Below are positions 33,438 to 41,808 of a stretch of 64,000 nt of DNA, piece after piece. Numbering within the stretch: position 1 is the stretch's first letter; every line of letters starts with the position of its first letter. Under the pieces are notes generated by a model, which did no database searches, was not told the DNA's origin, and worked only from the letters and a program-made list of their open reading frames with translations. Source of the stretch: Mycolicibacterium septicum DSM 44393 (GTDB lineage Bacteria; Actinomycetota; Actinomycetes; Mycobacteriales; Mycobacteriaceae); NCBI RefSeq assembly GCF_000455325.1, contig NZ_HG322951.1:3982882-4046881 (forward strand), written 5' to 3'. The translations under genes were made by a program, and so were the position numbers.

Positions 33438-34189
33438 CGCTTGCGATCGGCGAACTGAGCCAGCGCGTCGACGTTGGCCGCGGCACCCACCAGTTCGACG
33501 AACAACGCCTTCTCCCGCTCGACGGCGGCCGAGATCGCGTCGCGGATCGGCGCCACCATGGCCTGTTTGACTGCCATCAGACTCGAAATCGGCTTGGCTG
33601 CCAGGGTTTCGGCGTGCCGACGGGCCTCGGGCAACAGATCGTCGGGCTCGCACACCTTCCACACCAGACCCATCTCACGGGCCTCGGTCGCGCCCACCCA
33701 CTCCGAGGACATCAGCAGCCAGGCAGCGTTCTGCCTGCCGAGCAGTCGCGGCATCAGATACGAGGAGGCCGCCTCGGGCGCCACCCCCAGGCTGGTGAAC
33801 GGACACTTCAGCCGGGCCGAAGACGACATGAACGCGAGATCGGCGAACCCGAGGATGGTGGCGCCGATACCCACGCCGACCCCGTTGACCGCACAGATCA
33901 ACGGCTTCGGGAAATCCGCGAGCACCTCGAGCATCCCGTAGAACCCGTGCTCGCCCGGGGTGGATTCCGGGTTGGTGATGCGCTCCTGCATCTCGACGAG
34001 GTCGTTGCCCGCACTGAATCCCCGGCCGGCACCCGTCAACAGCACCACCGCGACGTCGGGATCCTCAGCGGCCGCGCGCAGGGCGACGGTCGTCGCGTCG
34101 TACAGCACCTCGTTGAACGCGTTGAGCGCGTCCGGACGGTTGAGGGTCAGGGTGCGAACCCGATTGTTGTCCTCGATCAGCAGGGTCAT
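33434..34189 (-). CDS. Enoyl-CoA hydratase/isomerase (crotonase family)
   Basis: The 251-residue protein has the crotonase oxyanion holes GFSAGNDL and GVGVGIGATI, with LGVAPEAASSYLMPRL carrying one catalytic glutamate. It should hydrate or isomerise an enoyl-CoA. A perfect KstR consensus site lies 43 bp upstream, so a steroid-degradation substrate is likely. The start has GGAG nearby. Its 3' end overlaps bfd by 4 bp. Confidence 0.87.
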   Translation of the reverse strand: MTLLIEDNNRVRTLTLNRPDALNAFNEVLYDATTVALRAAAEDPDVAVVLLTGAGRGFSAGNDLVEMQERITNPESTPGEHGFYGMLEVLADFPKPLICAVNGVGVGIGATILGFADLAFMSSSARLKCPFTSLGVAPEAASSYLMPRLLGRQNAAWLLMSSEWVGATEAREMGLVWKVCEPDDLLPEARRHAETLAAKPISSLMAVKQAMVAPIRDAISAAVEREKALFVELVGAAANVDALAQFADRKR

Positions 34190-34223
34190 TTCTCACTCCT
34201 CGCGTGCGCGCCGTGACCGCTGC

Positions 34224-34245
34224 AGCCTAACTAGAACACGTTCCA
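34224..34245 (-). promoter_or_regulatory. KstR-type box and -10 of the enoyl-CoA hydratase gene
   Basis: TAGAACACGTTCCA (34232-34245) is an exact TNNAACNNGTTNNA match. On the minus strand it is followed after 2 bp by the possible -10 TAGGCT (34224-34229), upstream of the ATG at 34189. Such overlap predicts repression by KstR. Confidence 0.65.
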
Positions 34246-34971
34246 CTATTGCCGGCCGGGTGCGGGGAACCCGGCGGCGAAGGGGCTGGAGTAGACATAT
34301 CGACTGGTCGGCACGGTGTCGATGTTGCTGCTGGCGCCGAAGGCATCCGTGCTGGCCACCATCTTGCGCATGCGATCGGCCAGATCGTCGTCGTCGGCAG
34401 CGCCGAAGAAAGCGTGCAGGTCCGATACCGCGTCCTGGCGGAACAGTTCCTCCACGATGCCGTCGATCGCCGGGGCATCCTCCGTAAGGGCCCGGACCAC
34501 AGTGTTCTGCGTGTAGCCGAAAGTGTCCTGGGTTTCGATGGCCACCGAGGTGTGGTCGATGTGCCAGCGGTGCAGCCAGGTGGCCCGATCCAGGTCCGAA
34601 GGCCGGCGCAGCAGCGCGATGTTGGCCAGGCCGTCGGTCCGCTCCCCCGGCGCGGTCGGCGGCGCCTGCATCGGGACCGATTCGGTCACCAGATACGCCG
34701 CGAGCGAATCACATTCGGCGGCAAGTAATTCCAATGCCCGGCCGGTCTGTTCGCCGTAGTACTGCCGAACCCACAGGCTGACCACCGCGACCACCGGCGG
34801 ATCCAAGGTCGTCAACGTCATCAACGAATCCCGCACCGCGTCGTCACGGACATTGATCGTCAGGCCCGGCAAACCGAGTGCCAGCAGTTCGTCGGCCACG
34901 CGGGTGCGCAGCCCCTGACACCACTGCTGATCCGATTGTGCGGCACGCAGTAGAACGATGACTTTCTCCAC
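34246..34971 (-). CDS. EthD-domain-like protein
   Basis: This 241-residue protein (GTG start at 34971) has two EthD-like dimeric ferredoxin-fold halves: VEKVIVLLRAAQSDQQWC at the start and NIALLRRPSDLDRATWLHRWHIDHTSVAIETQ in the middle, the latter with the W-x-x-x-H pattern of the family. EthD proteins assist P450 ether oxidation in Rhodococcus but their own chemistry is unclear. It stops right where the echA promoter begins and is divergent from the FUSC gene. Confidence 0.72.
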   Translation of the reverse strand: MEKVIVLLRAAQSDQQWCQGLRTRVADELLALGLPGLTINVRDDAVRDSLMTLTTLDPPVVAVVSLWVRQYYGEQTGRALELLAAECDSLAAYLVTESVPMQAPPTAPGERTDGLANIALLRRPSDLDRATWLHRWHIDHTSVAIETQDTFGYTQNTVVRALTEDAPAIDGIVEELFRQDAVSDLHAFFGAADDDDLADRMRKMVASTDAFGASSNIDTVPTSRYVYSSPFAAGFPAPGRQ

Positions 34972-35056
34972 AGACGGAGAACCTACCGGCGCACCGATCC
35001 GCGCCACGCGTGGGCAGTTGTGCCACCGGCGGCCCGCGACGAGTGAGAATGGTGGG

Positions 35057-37078
35057 GTGCACACGGGTGGACAGGCAGCCGACGCACTCCGGCTGAGTAC
35101 CCCCGACGCCGGTGCGGTGGCCCGAAGCCTGATCGGCGTCCTGGCGGTGACTGCGGCCGCCCTGGCGCTGGGTTCTGGCGCCACGGCGATGTGGACGCTG
35201 AGCAGCGGCGTGATCGCCGGTGCGATCGCCCTGCAACGCAGCCCCGGCGGCCGGGTTCCCCTGGTCGTCACCGGTTCCGTGGAGCTGGCCATCGCGGTTC
35301 TGCTCGGCACCCTCACCGGCGGGCACAGCCCGGTGTTCATCGCAGCGGTGGCGCTGTGGTGTTTCGCCGCGGGTATGCAATGGTCGCTCGGGGCCAACGC
35401 CGGCCTGGTGGCCTCGGCGGCGAGCGCCCTGCTGGTGCTGGCACCACCGGTCGCACCGACACTGGGCCAGTCCCTGCTCGCGCCCGCCCTGGTGGTGGTC
35501 GCCGGTGTGGTGCAGGCGGTACTCATCGCGGTCTGGCCGCCGCGGCGCTGGCGGGCCCAGCGCGACGGACTCACCCGCGCCTACCGGTCACTGGCCGGCG
35601 ACTCCCGCAACGTCGCGGCGAACAGCGCCGCCGCCGTCGACGACGCGCCGCTCACCTGGCTGCGTGAGGTGTTCGCCGACAGCCAGGTCAGCCAGCGGCC
35701 GCGGGCCTACCACGGCGGATACCGGCTGCCCGAACGCCTCGCAGGCACCTTGGCCTCGCTGCGCTCCACCGCCGACCGGGACAACACCACCGACGACGAG
35801 TCCGCGGCGGACACCGGGCTGCCGCAACTGCTGACGGCCGCGGCGGTACTCCTCGACGCGATCGCCGATCACGGGCACACCGCACGGCGGGACGCCGAGC
35901 ATGCCCTGGTTCGCGTCCGCACTGCCGCGGCAGCCGTGACCGGACCCGAAGCGGCGTTGGCACAACGCTTCTGTGAACAGCTGCGCGAGGCCGCGGTGCT
36001 GCGGTTCGGCCAGCTGCACCGGCCCGACCTGATCGGTTCGCTGGCCTCGGCACCCGCCGTGGTCCGCTCACACCTGACCTGGACGTCGCCCATCCTGCGC
36101 CACGCCATCCGGCTGTCTGTGACGACGGCGCTCGCGGTGGCGGCGGCCCGCTACGGCGGACTCGAGCACGGCTACTGGATGCCGTTGACCGTCGTGGTGG
36201 TGATGCGGCCGGAAACGGCACACACCTACACCCGGTGCGCCGGACGCATCGCCGGCCTCTGTGTCGGCATCATCGTGGCCTCGATCCTCACGTTCGTCTG
36301 GCAACCCGGACCGATCGGCTCCGCGGTGTGCGCGCTGCTGTTCGTCGGCCTGGCCTACGGCGTCGCGCAGTTCGGCTATCTCGCGGTCGGCGCGGCCGTG
36401 GGCACGATCGTGATGTTCGCCATCGGAGTGAGCGCGTCCGCACCCTGGTCGGGCAACGCCGACCGGCTGATCGCGGTCTTGATCGGCGGCGCCCTGGCGG
36501 TGATGGCCCACGTGGCGCTGCCCGACCATGCGTTGATCCGGTTGCGCCAGCGGGCCGGAGAACTGCTGATGACCGAGATCGACTACGCGGCACTGGTGAT
36601 CAAGGCGTTCGTCCATGAGGTCGACCACCCGGCCGAGATCCTGTCGGCGGCCTGGCAGCGGGCGTTCCGGGCGCGGGCCGCATTCGAGGCCGCATGGGGC
36701 GCCACCAGCCTCGAGCCGCCGATCCTGCGGCGGTGGCTGCGGTCATACCGCACCGCGCTGAATTCGGTGACCAGTGCCTGCACCACGCTGGAGAACAGCC
36801 TGCCGACACATCCGTCATCAGCCCTGCACAGCGAGTTCGTCGCTGCGGTAGACGATTACGTGGAGGCGTTGCGTGGCGCACCACCGAGCCCGGCGGTGCC
36901 GTGGAGCCTGGACACCGCCGAGCTGTCGACCGCGCTGCGGCGCGTGCACAACGTGGCCTCGACACTGTCCGCCGACAACGGCGCGGCCCGCATCCTGATC
37001 GGCGAACTGACCACGATCACCCGCAGCCTGGAGGACATCGCGATCGATCGCGTCGAGCCGGCAGGAGACTCGCGCTAG
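35057..37078 (+). CDS. FUSC-family membrane transporter (aromatic acid exporter type)
   Basis: This 673-residue protein is built from two membrane halves: helices over residues about 20-160 and about 360-500, separated by a cytoplasmic region, and a C-terminal soluble helical part. The second half contains ILRHAIRLSVTTALAVAAARYGGLEHGYWMPLTVVVVMRPE, cut here into the typical FUSC/YccC signature. FUSC proteins export aromatic carboxylates or other anions. The GTG at 35057 precedes the first helix. Substrate unknown. Confidence 0.82.
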   Translation: MHTGGQAADALRLSTPDAGAVARSLIGVLAVTAAALALGSGATAMWTLSSGVIAGAIALQRSPGGRVPLVVTGSVELAIAVLLGTLTGGHSPVFIAAVALWCFAAGMQWSLGANAGLVASAASALLVLAPPVAPTLGQSLLAPALVVVAGVVQAVLIAVWPPRRWRAQRDGLTRAYRSLAGDSRNVAANSAAAVDDAPLTWLREVFADSQVSQRPRAYHGGYRLPERLAGTLASLRSTADRDNTTDDESAADTGLPQLLTAAAVLLDAIADHGHTARRDAEHALVRVRTAAAAVTGPEAALAQRFCEQLREAAVLRFGQLHRPDLIGSLASAPAVVRSHLTWTSPILRHAIRLSVTTALAVAAARYGGLEHGYWMPLTVVVVMRPETAHTYTRCAGRIAGLCVGIIVASILTFVWQPGPIGSAVCALLFVGLAYGVAQFGYLAVGAAVGTIVMFAIGVSASAPWSGNADRLIAVLIGGALAVMAHVALPDHALIRLRQRAGELLMTEIDYAALVIKAFVHEVDHPAEILSAAWQRAFRARAAFEAAWGATSLEPPILRRWLRSYRTALNSVTSACTTLENSLPTHPSSALHSEFVAAVDDYVEALRGAPPSPAVPWSLDTAELSTALRRVHNVASTLSADNGAARILIGELTTITRSLEDIAIDRVEPAGDSR

Positions 37079-37079
37079 C

Positions 37080-37709
37080 TCACCCGCGCGCCCATTTCGG
37101 CAGGATGAAGACCCCCTCGGCCTCGGCAGTGATCCCGTCGGCATCTGAAACATGGCCGGAGGCAAAGGCTTTGATCCCGTCGGTGCGGGTGATCCGTCCC
37201 TCGGCGTGGAGTTCGCCCAGCGGAGTCGCCCGCAGATAGCGGATGGTCAGGGTGCCGGTGAACCGCGGGCGATCCGAGTCGCTGGCAGCCACCTCCCCCA
37301 GCACGTGGTCGAGGACCATGGCCACCATGCCACCGTGCACGTGGCCCGGCGGCCCTTCGTAGGGGGCGCCGAGATGGAAATCGGTGTGGATGCCACCGTC
37401 GGGGTCCTTCACCATCACCAATGGCGGGGCGATCGGATTGCGGATCCCGATCGCCGGGTTGCCCCACGGCATCCGGTCCCCGTCCGAGGTGAACTGGACA
37501 CCGAACGGCCCGTCGATCTGCTCGGCCCGCAACCGCGCGGTCGCGTCGTCGATCTGGGCCCGCACGGCGGCGACCTCGTCGGCGTCGACCTGCGAACGGA
37601 TACTGGCATCGATCAGTGCCCGCACCGAATCGGCCAGCGGCGCCCACACCGACCGCAGACGCTGGACATCCGCGGAACTGAGACCCTCGACATGGGTGTA
37701 ACCCGGCAT
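37080..37709 (-). CDS. PaaI-like (hot-dog) thioesterase
   Basis: The 209-residue protein has the hot-dog core near its C-terminus: YEGPPGHVHGGMVAMVLDHVLGE (HGG-x-D catalytic region) and TGTLTIRYLRATPLGE. Its first 100 residues are a helical extension not found in short PaaI proteins. It should hydrolyse an acyl-CoA in the cytoplasm. The ATG at 37709 lacks a clear ribosome site. A partial KstR-like sequence (37718-37731) with two mismatches lies before it, too weak to call. Confidence 0.8.
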   Translation of the reverse strand: MPGYTHVEGLSSADVQRLRSVWAPLADSVRALIDASIRSQVDADEVAAVRAQIDDATARLRAEQIDGPFGVQFTSDGDRMPWGNPAIGIRNPIAPPLVMVKDPDGGIHTDFHLGAPYEGPPGHVHGGMVAMVLDHVLGEVAASDSDRPRFTGTLTIRYLRATPLGELHAEGRITRTDGIKAFASGHVSDADGITAEAEGVFILPKWARG

Positions 37710-37805
37710 TGGTGAACTAGAACATGTGCGGCGCGCCGGTGTCGAGCCAGCCGGCATTCGACTCAGTGGTGCGTCCAACGGTACGCAGCGGCATGGTTGC
37801 TGAAC

Positions 37806-37811
37806 TAACGT
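37806..37811 (+). promoter_or_regulatory. -10 hexamer of the TPR gene, probable leaderless start
   Basis: TAACGT ends 7 nt before the GTG at 37819 and no Shine-Dalgarno sequence is present. Confidence 0.45.
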
Positions 37812-37818
37812 CAGCATC

Positions 37819-39507
37819 GTGACGGATCCCGCGCAGACCGAACCGTACTACCGGCTCGGGACCTATCACCGGCCGACGGACACCCCCTCGCCGCCGGCGC
37901 AGGTGTGGTTCGACCGCGGCATGGTCTGGTCGTATGCCTTCAACCACGAGGAGGCGATCCGGTGCTTCGAGCGGGCGCTGCGGCTCGACCCGGATTTCGC
38001 ACTCGCCCGCTGGGGTATCGCCTACGCGGTCGGCCCCAACTACAACAAGGCCTGGGACGCGTTCGACCCGGTCGACCTGAGCACATCGCTGGCCCGGGCC
38101 CGTACCGAACTCGAGCGCGCCGCCACGGGCCGCGCCTCGGCACTGGAACACGACCTGATCACCGCTCTGCACAAGCGATTTCCGACCGCTGATCCCGAGG
38201 ACGCCAAGGCCCTGACGGCCGGGCACGCCGATTACGCCGATGCGATGACGGCGCTGGCCGCCGCCCATCCCGAGGACATCGACGTGCAGACGCTGGCCGC
38301 CGACGCCCTGCTCAACGTGACCGCGTGGGCGTTGTGGGACGGCCGCACCGGTGAGCCCGCCCCGGGATCTCGTGTGGTGGAGGCGAAACGGATCCTCGAC
38401 GCGGCGCTGGCCACCGCCGCCGGACGGCAACACCCAGGGGTCCTGCATCTGTACATCCACGCGATGGAGATGTCGACGACGCCGCAGGCGGCGTTGCCCG
38501 CCGCAGATCTGTTGCGCGGGCTGGTGCCCGACGCCGGGCATCTGCAACACATGGCCAGCCACATCGACGTGCTGTGCGGGAACTACCGCGACTCGGTGAC
38601 GGCCAATCTGGCTGCGGTACAAGCGGACAGAGAATTCGTGGCGCGCGAGGGCGCGCTGAACTTCTATTCGCTCTACCGGGCGCACGACCTTCATTTCGTG
38701 GTGTATTCGGCCATGTTCGAGGGCAGTTCGCAGATCGCCCTGGACGCCGCCGGGGAACTGGCCGCGCAGCTGACCCCAGAGGTGCTCTCCGTCGCCTCAC
38801 CGCCGATGGCCGACTGGCTGGAGGCCTTCGTTCCCCTGCGGGTGCACGTGCTGGTGCGGTTCGGCCGCTGGGACGAGCTGATCGCCGAACCGCTGCCCGC
38901 CGATCCCGAGCTCTACTGCACCACGACCGCGACCATCCACTACGGCCGCGGCGTCGCCTACGCGGCCACCGGCCGGGTGGAGCAGGCCCGTTCCGAGCGC
39001 GACCGGTTCCTCGCCACATACCGGCGCATACCCGACACCCGCTACCTGTTCAACAACACCAGTCTGGACATCCTGGCCATCGCCGAGCAGATGCTCAACG
39101 GTGAAATCGCTTATCGGGAAGGCGATTACGACACCGCCTTCGCCTACCTGCGCCGGGCCATCGAACTCGACGACGCCCTGCCCTACGACGAGCCCTGGGG
39201 ATGGATGCAGCCGACCCGGCATGCCTACGGCGCGCTGCTGCTCGAACAGGGACATGTCGAGGAGGCCGCCCGCGTCTACGCCGCCGACCTCGGCCTCGAC
39301 CCCACCCTGAGCCGGTCCAGCCACCATCCGAACAACGTGTGGAGCCTGCACGGCTACCACGAATGCCTTCGCCGGCTGGGCCGCGACGCCGAGGCGGTCA
39401 TCATCGGGCAGCAACTCGAGTTGGCGCGGGCCCGCGCGGACGTCGCGGTCAATGCGTCGTGCGCCTGCCGCCTCGAGGTGGCGGACCCGTGTTGCGGCGG
39501 CGACTGA
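37819..39507 (+). CDS. TTC38-like tetratricopeptide repeat protein with Cys-rich tail
   Basis: This 562-residue protein is made of TPR helix pairs (for example WSYAFNHEEAIRCFERALRLDPDFALARWGIA) and matches the TTC38 family layout, with HLYIHAMEMSTTPQAAL and DAGHLQHMASHID in the middle. The extreme C-terminus is CACRLEVADPCCGGD, four cysteines in 15 residues, suited to metal binding or lipid/disulfide attachment. TPR proteins act as scaffolds; the partner is unknown. GTG start, probably leaderless. Confidence 0.83.
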   Translation: MTDPAQTEPYYRLGTYHRPTDTPSPPAQVWFDRGMVWSYAFNHEEAIRCFERALRLDPDFALARWGIAYAVGPNYNKAWDAFDPVDLSTSLARARTELERAATGRASALEHDLITALHKRFPTADPEDAKALTAGHADYADAMTALAAAHPEDIDVQTLAADALLNVTAWALWDGRTGEPAPGSRVVEAKRILDAALATAAGRQHPGVLHLYIHAMEMSTTPQAALPAADLLRGLVPDAGHLQHMASHIDVLCGNYRDSVTANLAAVQADREFVAREGALNFYSLYRAHDLHFVVYSAMFEGSSQIALDAAGELAAQLTPEVLSVASPPMADWLEAFVPLRVHVLVRFGRWDELIAEPLPADPELYCTTTATIHYGRGVAYAATGRVEQARSERDRFLATYRRIPDTRYLFNNTSLDILAIAEQMLNGEIAYREGDYDTAFAYLRRAIELDDALPYDEPWGWMQPTRHAYGALLLEQGHVEEAARVYAADLGLDPTLSRSSHHPNNVWSLHGYHECLRRLGRDAEAVIIGQQLELARARADVAVNASCACRLEVADPCCGGD

Positions 39508-39530
39508 GGGTTCCTGCTCAGGCCCGGGCG

Positions 39531-39536
39531 TAAACT
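39531..39536 (+). promoter_or_regulatory. -10 hexamer of the deaminase gene, probable leaderless start
   Basis: TAAACT ends 7 nt before the GTG at 39544, again without a ribosome site. Confidence 0.45.
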
Positions 39537-39543
39537 CGCCTCC

Positions 39544-40023
39544 GTGGCCATCAGCGAGAACGACCTCGGTCAGCTGCGCAAATGTGTCGAGTTGGCCCGC
39601 GAAGCACTCGACGACGGTGACGAACCCTTCGGATCCCTACTGGTCGACCACACCGGGACGACAGTGTTCGCCGACCGCAACAGGGTCAAGGACGGGGACG
39701 CCACCCAGCATCCCGAATTCGCCATCGCCCGCTGGGCTGTCGAGCACCTGAGCCCCGAGGACCGGGCCCGCGCCACCGTGTACACCTCGGGCGAACACTG
39801 CCCGATGTGCTCTGCCGCGCACGCCTGGGTCGGCCTCGGCCGGATCGTCTACGCCACCTCCTCGGCGCAGCTGAGCGGCTGGCTGTCCGACTGGGGTGCG
39901 CCGGGCGGTCCGGTGGCACCGCTGCCGATTACCACCGTGGCCCCGGGCATCGAGGTGGACGGCCCGGCGCAGGAGCTGGCCGAGACCATGAAGGATCTGT
40001 ACTCGGCGAAGTTCCGTGCCTGA
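39544..40023 (+). CDS. Nucleoside/guanine deaminase (CDA fold)
   Basis: A 159-residue zinc deaminase with HPEFAIARWA (the H-x-E motif) and the metal cysteines in SGEHCPMCSAAH. It should deaminate a purine or pyrimidine base or nucleoside. The length and the WVGLGRIVYATSS segment fit the guanine-deaminase-like branch, but cytosine is possible. Its last 8 bp overlap the GTG of the GH13 gene. Confidence 0.83.
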   Translation: MAISENDLGQLRKCVELAREALDDGDEPFGSLLVDHTGTTVFADRNRVKDGDATQHPEFAIARWAVEHLSPEDRARATVYTSGEHCPMCSAAHAWVGLGRIVYATSSAQLSGWLSDWGAPGGPVAPLPITTVAPGIEVDGPAQELAETMKDLYSAKFRA

Positions 40024-41323
40024 GCCCGCCTGGGTCGCGCACGCCATCTGGTGGCAGGTCTATCCACTGGGTTTCGTCGGTGCGTTTCCCGCCGACCGGC
40101 CACCATCGGCCGACGAACACCGGTTGCGGCGCATCGTGGACTGGTTCGATCACGCCGTGCAGCTGGGCGCGTCAGGCGTCGCGCTCGGCCCGATCTTCGC
40201 CTCACGAACCCACGGTTACGACACGACCGACCACTTCCGTGTCGACCCGCGTCTGGGTGACGAGGACGACTTCGATCACCTGGTGACCGAGGCCCGGCGG
40301 CGCGGGCTCCGGGTCCTGCTCGACGGCGTGTTCAACCACGTGGGCACCGACTTCACCCGGTACCGGGAGGCGCTCGACGGCGGACCCGATCATCCCTCAT
40401 CGAGCTGGTTTCGCCGTGGCGGCGACGCATCTCGATTCGGCACGTTCGAAGGGCACGGCGAGCTGATCGCGCTCAACCACGACGAGCCCGCGGTGGCCGA
40501 CTACACCGCCACGGTGCTACGACACTGGTTGAGCCGCGGCGCCGACGGATGGCGTCTCGATGCCGCGTACGCGGTGCCCGACCGGTTCTGGGCCCAGGTG
40601 TTGCCGTCGGTGCGTCGTGATTTCCCCGACGCCTGGTTCGTCGGTGAGGTCATCCACGGCGACTACTCCGCGACCGTCCGCGCCGCCACCTTCGACTCGG
40701 TGACCCAGTACGAGCTGTGGAAAGCCATCTGGAGCAGCCTCAACGACGGCAACTTCCACGAGCTGGACTGGGCGCTGAAGCGGCACAACGACTTTCTCGA
40801 CACGTTCGTACCACTGACCTTCGTGGGCAACCATGACGTGACCCGGATCGCCAGCCAGTTGCAGAATCCCGCGCACCTCGAGCACGCGCTGGTACTGTTG
40901 CTGACCACCGGTGGGACACCGAGCATCTACTCGGGCGACGAGTCGGCCTACCGGGGCGTCAAGGAGGAACGCCGCGGCGGCGACGATGCCGTACGGCCGG
41001 AATTCTCCACTCCCCCGGATGATTCCGATGCGATGAGGCTGCATCAATATCTGATCGGGTTGCGCCGCAGGCATCCGTGGCTGCACACCGCGACGACGGC
41101 GCCGTTGCTGCTGACCAACACCGGGTATGTCTACCGGACCAGCGCGGGTCCCGAATCCCTGATCGTGGCGCTCAACATCGACGACGCGCCACTGCGGCTG
41201 TCGCTGTTTGATCTCACGGTGGGGTCGGGACGGGTGATCGCAGGTTCGGGCGCACCCCCGCAGGAGGACATCGGCCAATCGGACGTTCCTGCGCACGGAT
41301 GGCTGATCATCCAGCCGCACTGA
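40016..41323 (+). CDS. GH13 alpha-amylase-family enzyme
   Basis: A 435-residue (beta/alpha)8 glycoside hydrolase with DGVFNHVG, the nucleophile strand GWRLDAAY, the acid/base VGEVI and the FVGNHD motif, all in order. A short C-terminal beta domain follows. The compact form suggests an alpha-glucosidase or trehalose-type enzyme acting on small alpha-glucans in the cytoplasm; no signal peptide. GTG start inside the end of the deaminase gene. Confidence 0.87.
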   Translation: MPEPAWVAHAIWWQVYPLGFVGAFPADRPPSADEHRLRRIVDWFDHAVQLGASGVALGPIFASRTHGYDTTDHFRVDPRLGDEDDFDHLVTEARRRGLRVLLDGVFNHVGTDFTRYREALDGGPDHPSSSWFRRGGDASRFGTFEGHGELIALNHDEPAVADYTATVLRHWLSRGADGWRLDAAYAVPDRFWAQVLPSVRRDFPDAWFVGEVIHGDYSATVRAATFDSVTQYELWKAIWSSLNDGNFHELDWALKRHNDFLDTFVPLTFVGNHDVTRIASQLQNPAHLEHALVLLLTTGGTPSIYSGDESAYRGVKEERRGGDDAVRPEFSTPPDDSDAMRLHQYLIGLRRRHPWLHTATTAPLLLTNTGYVYRTSAGPESLIVALNIDDAPLRLSLFDLTVGSGRVIAGSGAPPQEDIGQSDVPAHGWLIIQPH

Positions 41324-41747
41324 GTATTTCGAGGGTCATCCGATCTTCGAGTCCGTCATAGAATTTGTCCAGCACGACCTGGAAGTCGGCTCGCTCTGCC
41401 GGGTTCGGGGCGGCCTCGGCGAACAGCGTCATGCTGGAGCGCACCTTCAGCCAGTCCGGCCAGCCGAAGATCTGCTCGGCCGTCCGCCCGTCGATCTGCG
41501 CAACCAGCCGGGTGCATTCCCGCAGCCTCGGCCCCAGCTTCGGGTGGGCCAGGTAGGCCCGCGCCTCCTGGGCTGAGGCGATGCCGTAGTGGGCCGCGGT
41601 CGGGCTACGACCGAGCCCGCGCAACTGCGGGAAGATGAACCAGATCCAGTGACTGCGTTTGCGGCCCTCCCTCAACTCGCCGCAAACGTCGGCGTAGACG
41701 CCGGCCTGGGCATCGACGAACCTCTGTAAGTCGAACGGGTCGCTCAT
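41307..41747 (-). CDS. DUF1810 family protein
   Basis: The 146-residue protein has the family's characteristic RKRSHWIWFIFPQLRGLGRS and AEQIFGWPDWLKVRSSMTLF. DUF1810 is widespread, small and of unknown function. It overlaps the end of the GH13 gene by 17 bp and starts 61 bp from the divergent cyclase gene. Confidence 0.86.
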   Translation of the reverse strand: MSDPFDLQRFVDAQAGVYADVCGELREGRKRSHWIWFIFPQLRGLGRSPTAAHYGIASAQEARAYLAHPKLGPRLRECTRLVAQIDGRTAEQIFGWPDWLKVRSSMTLFAEAAPNPAERADFQVVLDKFYDGLEDRMTLEILSAAG

Positions 41748-41756
41748 ACCTCAAGT

Positions 41757-41798
41757 TTGTCGCGCAACCTCACGCAATACATCGCGACAAGCTAATCT
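41757..41798 (+). promoter_or_regulatory. Promoter of the cyclase-MscS operon with inverted repeat
   Basis: TTGTCGCG (41757-41764) and CGCGACAA (41783-41790) form an inverted repeat with an 18-bp spacer. TAATCT (41793-41798) is a good -10 located 10 nt before the ATG at 41809, which lacks a ribosome site. The repeat overlaps the -35 region and could bind a regulator. Confidence 0.5.
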
Positions 41799-41808
41799 TC
41801 GGGATTCA

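Noticed and set aside
37718..37731. KstR box before the PaaI-like gene
   Set aside because: TAGAACATGTGCGG deviates at two consensus positions, including one of the core half-sites.
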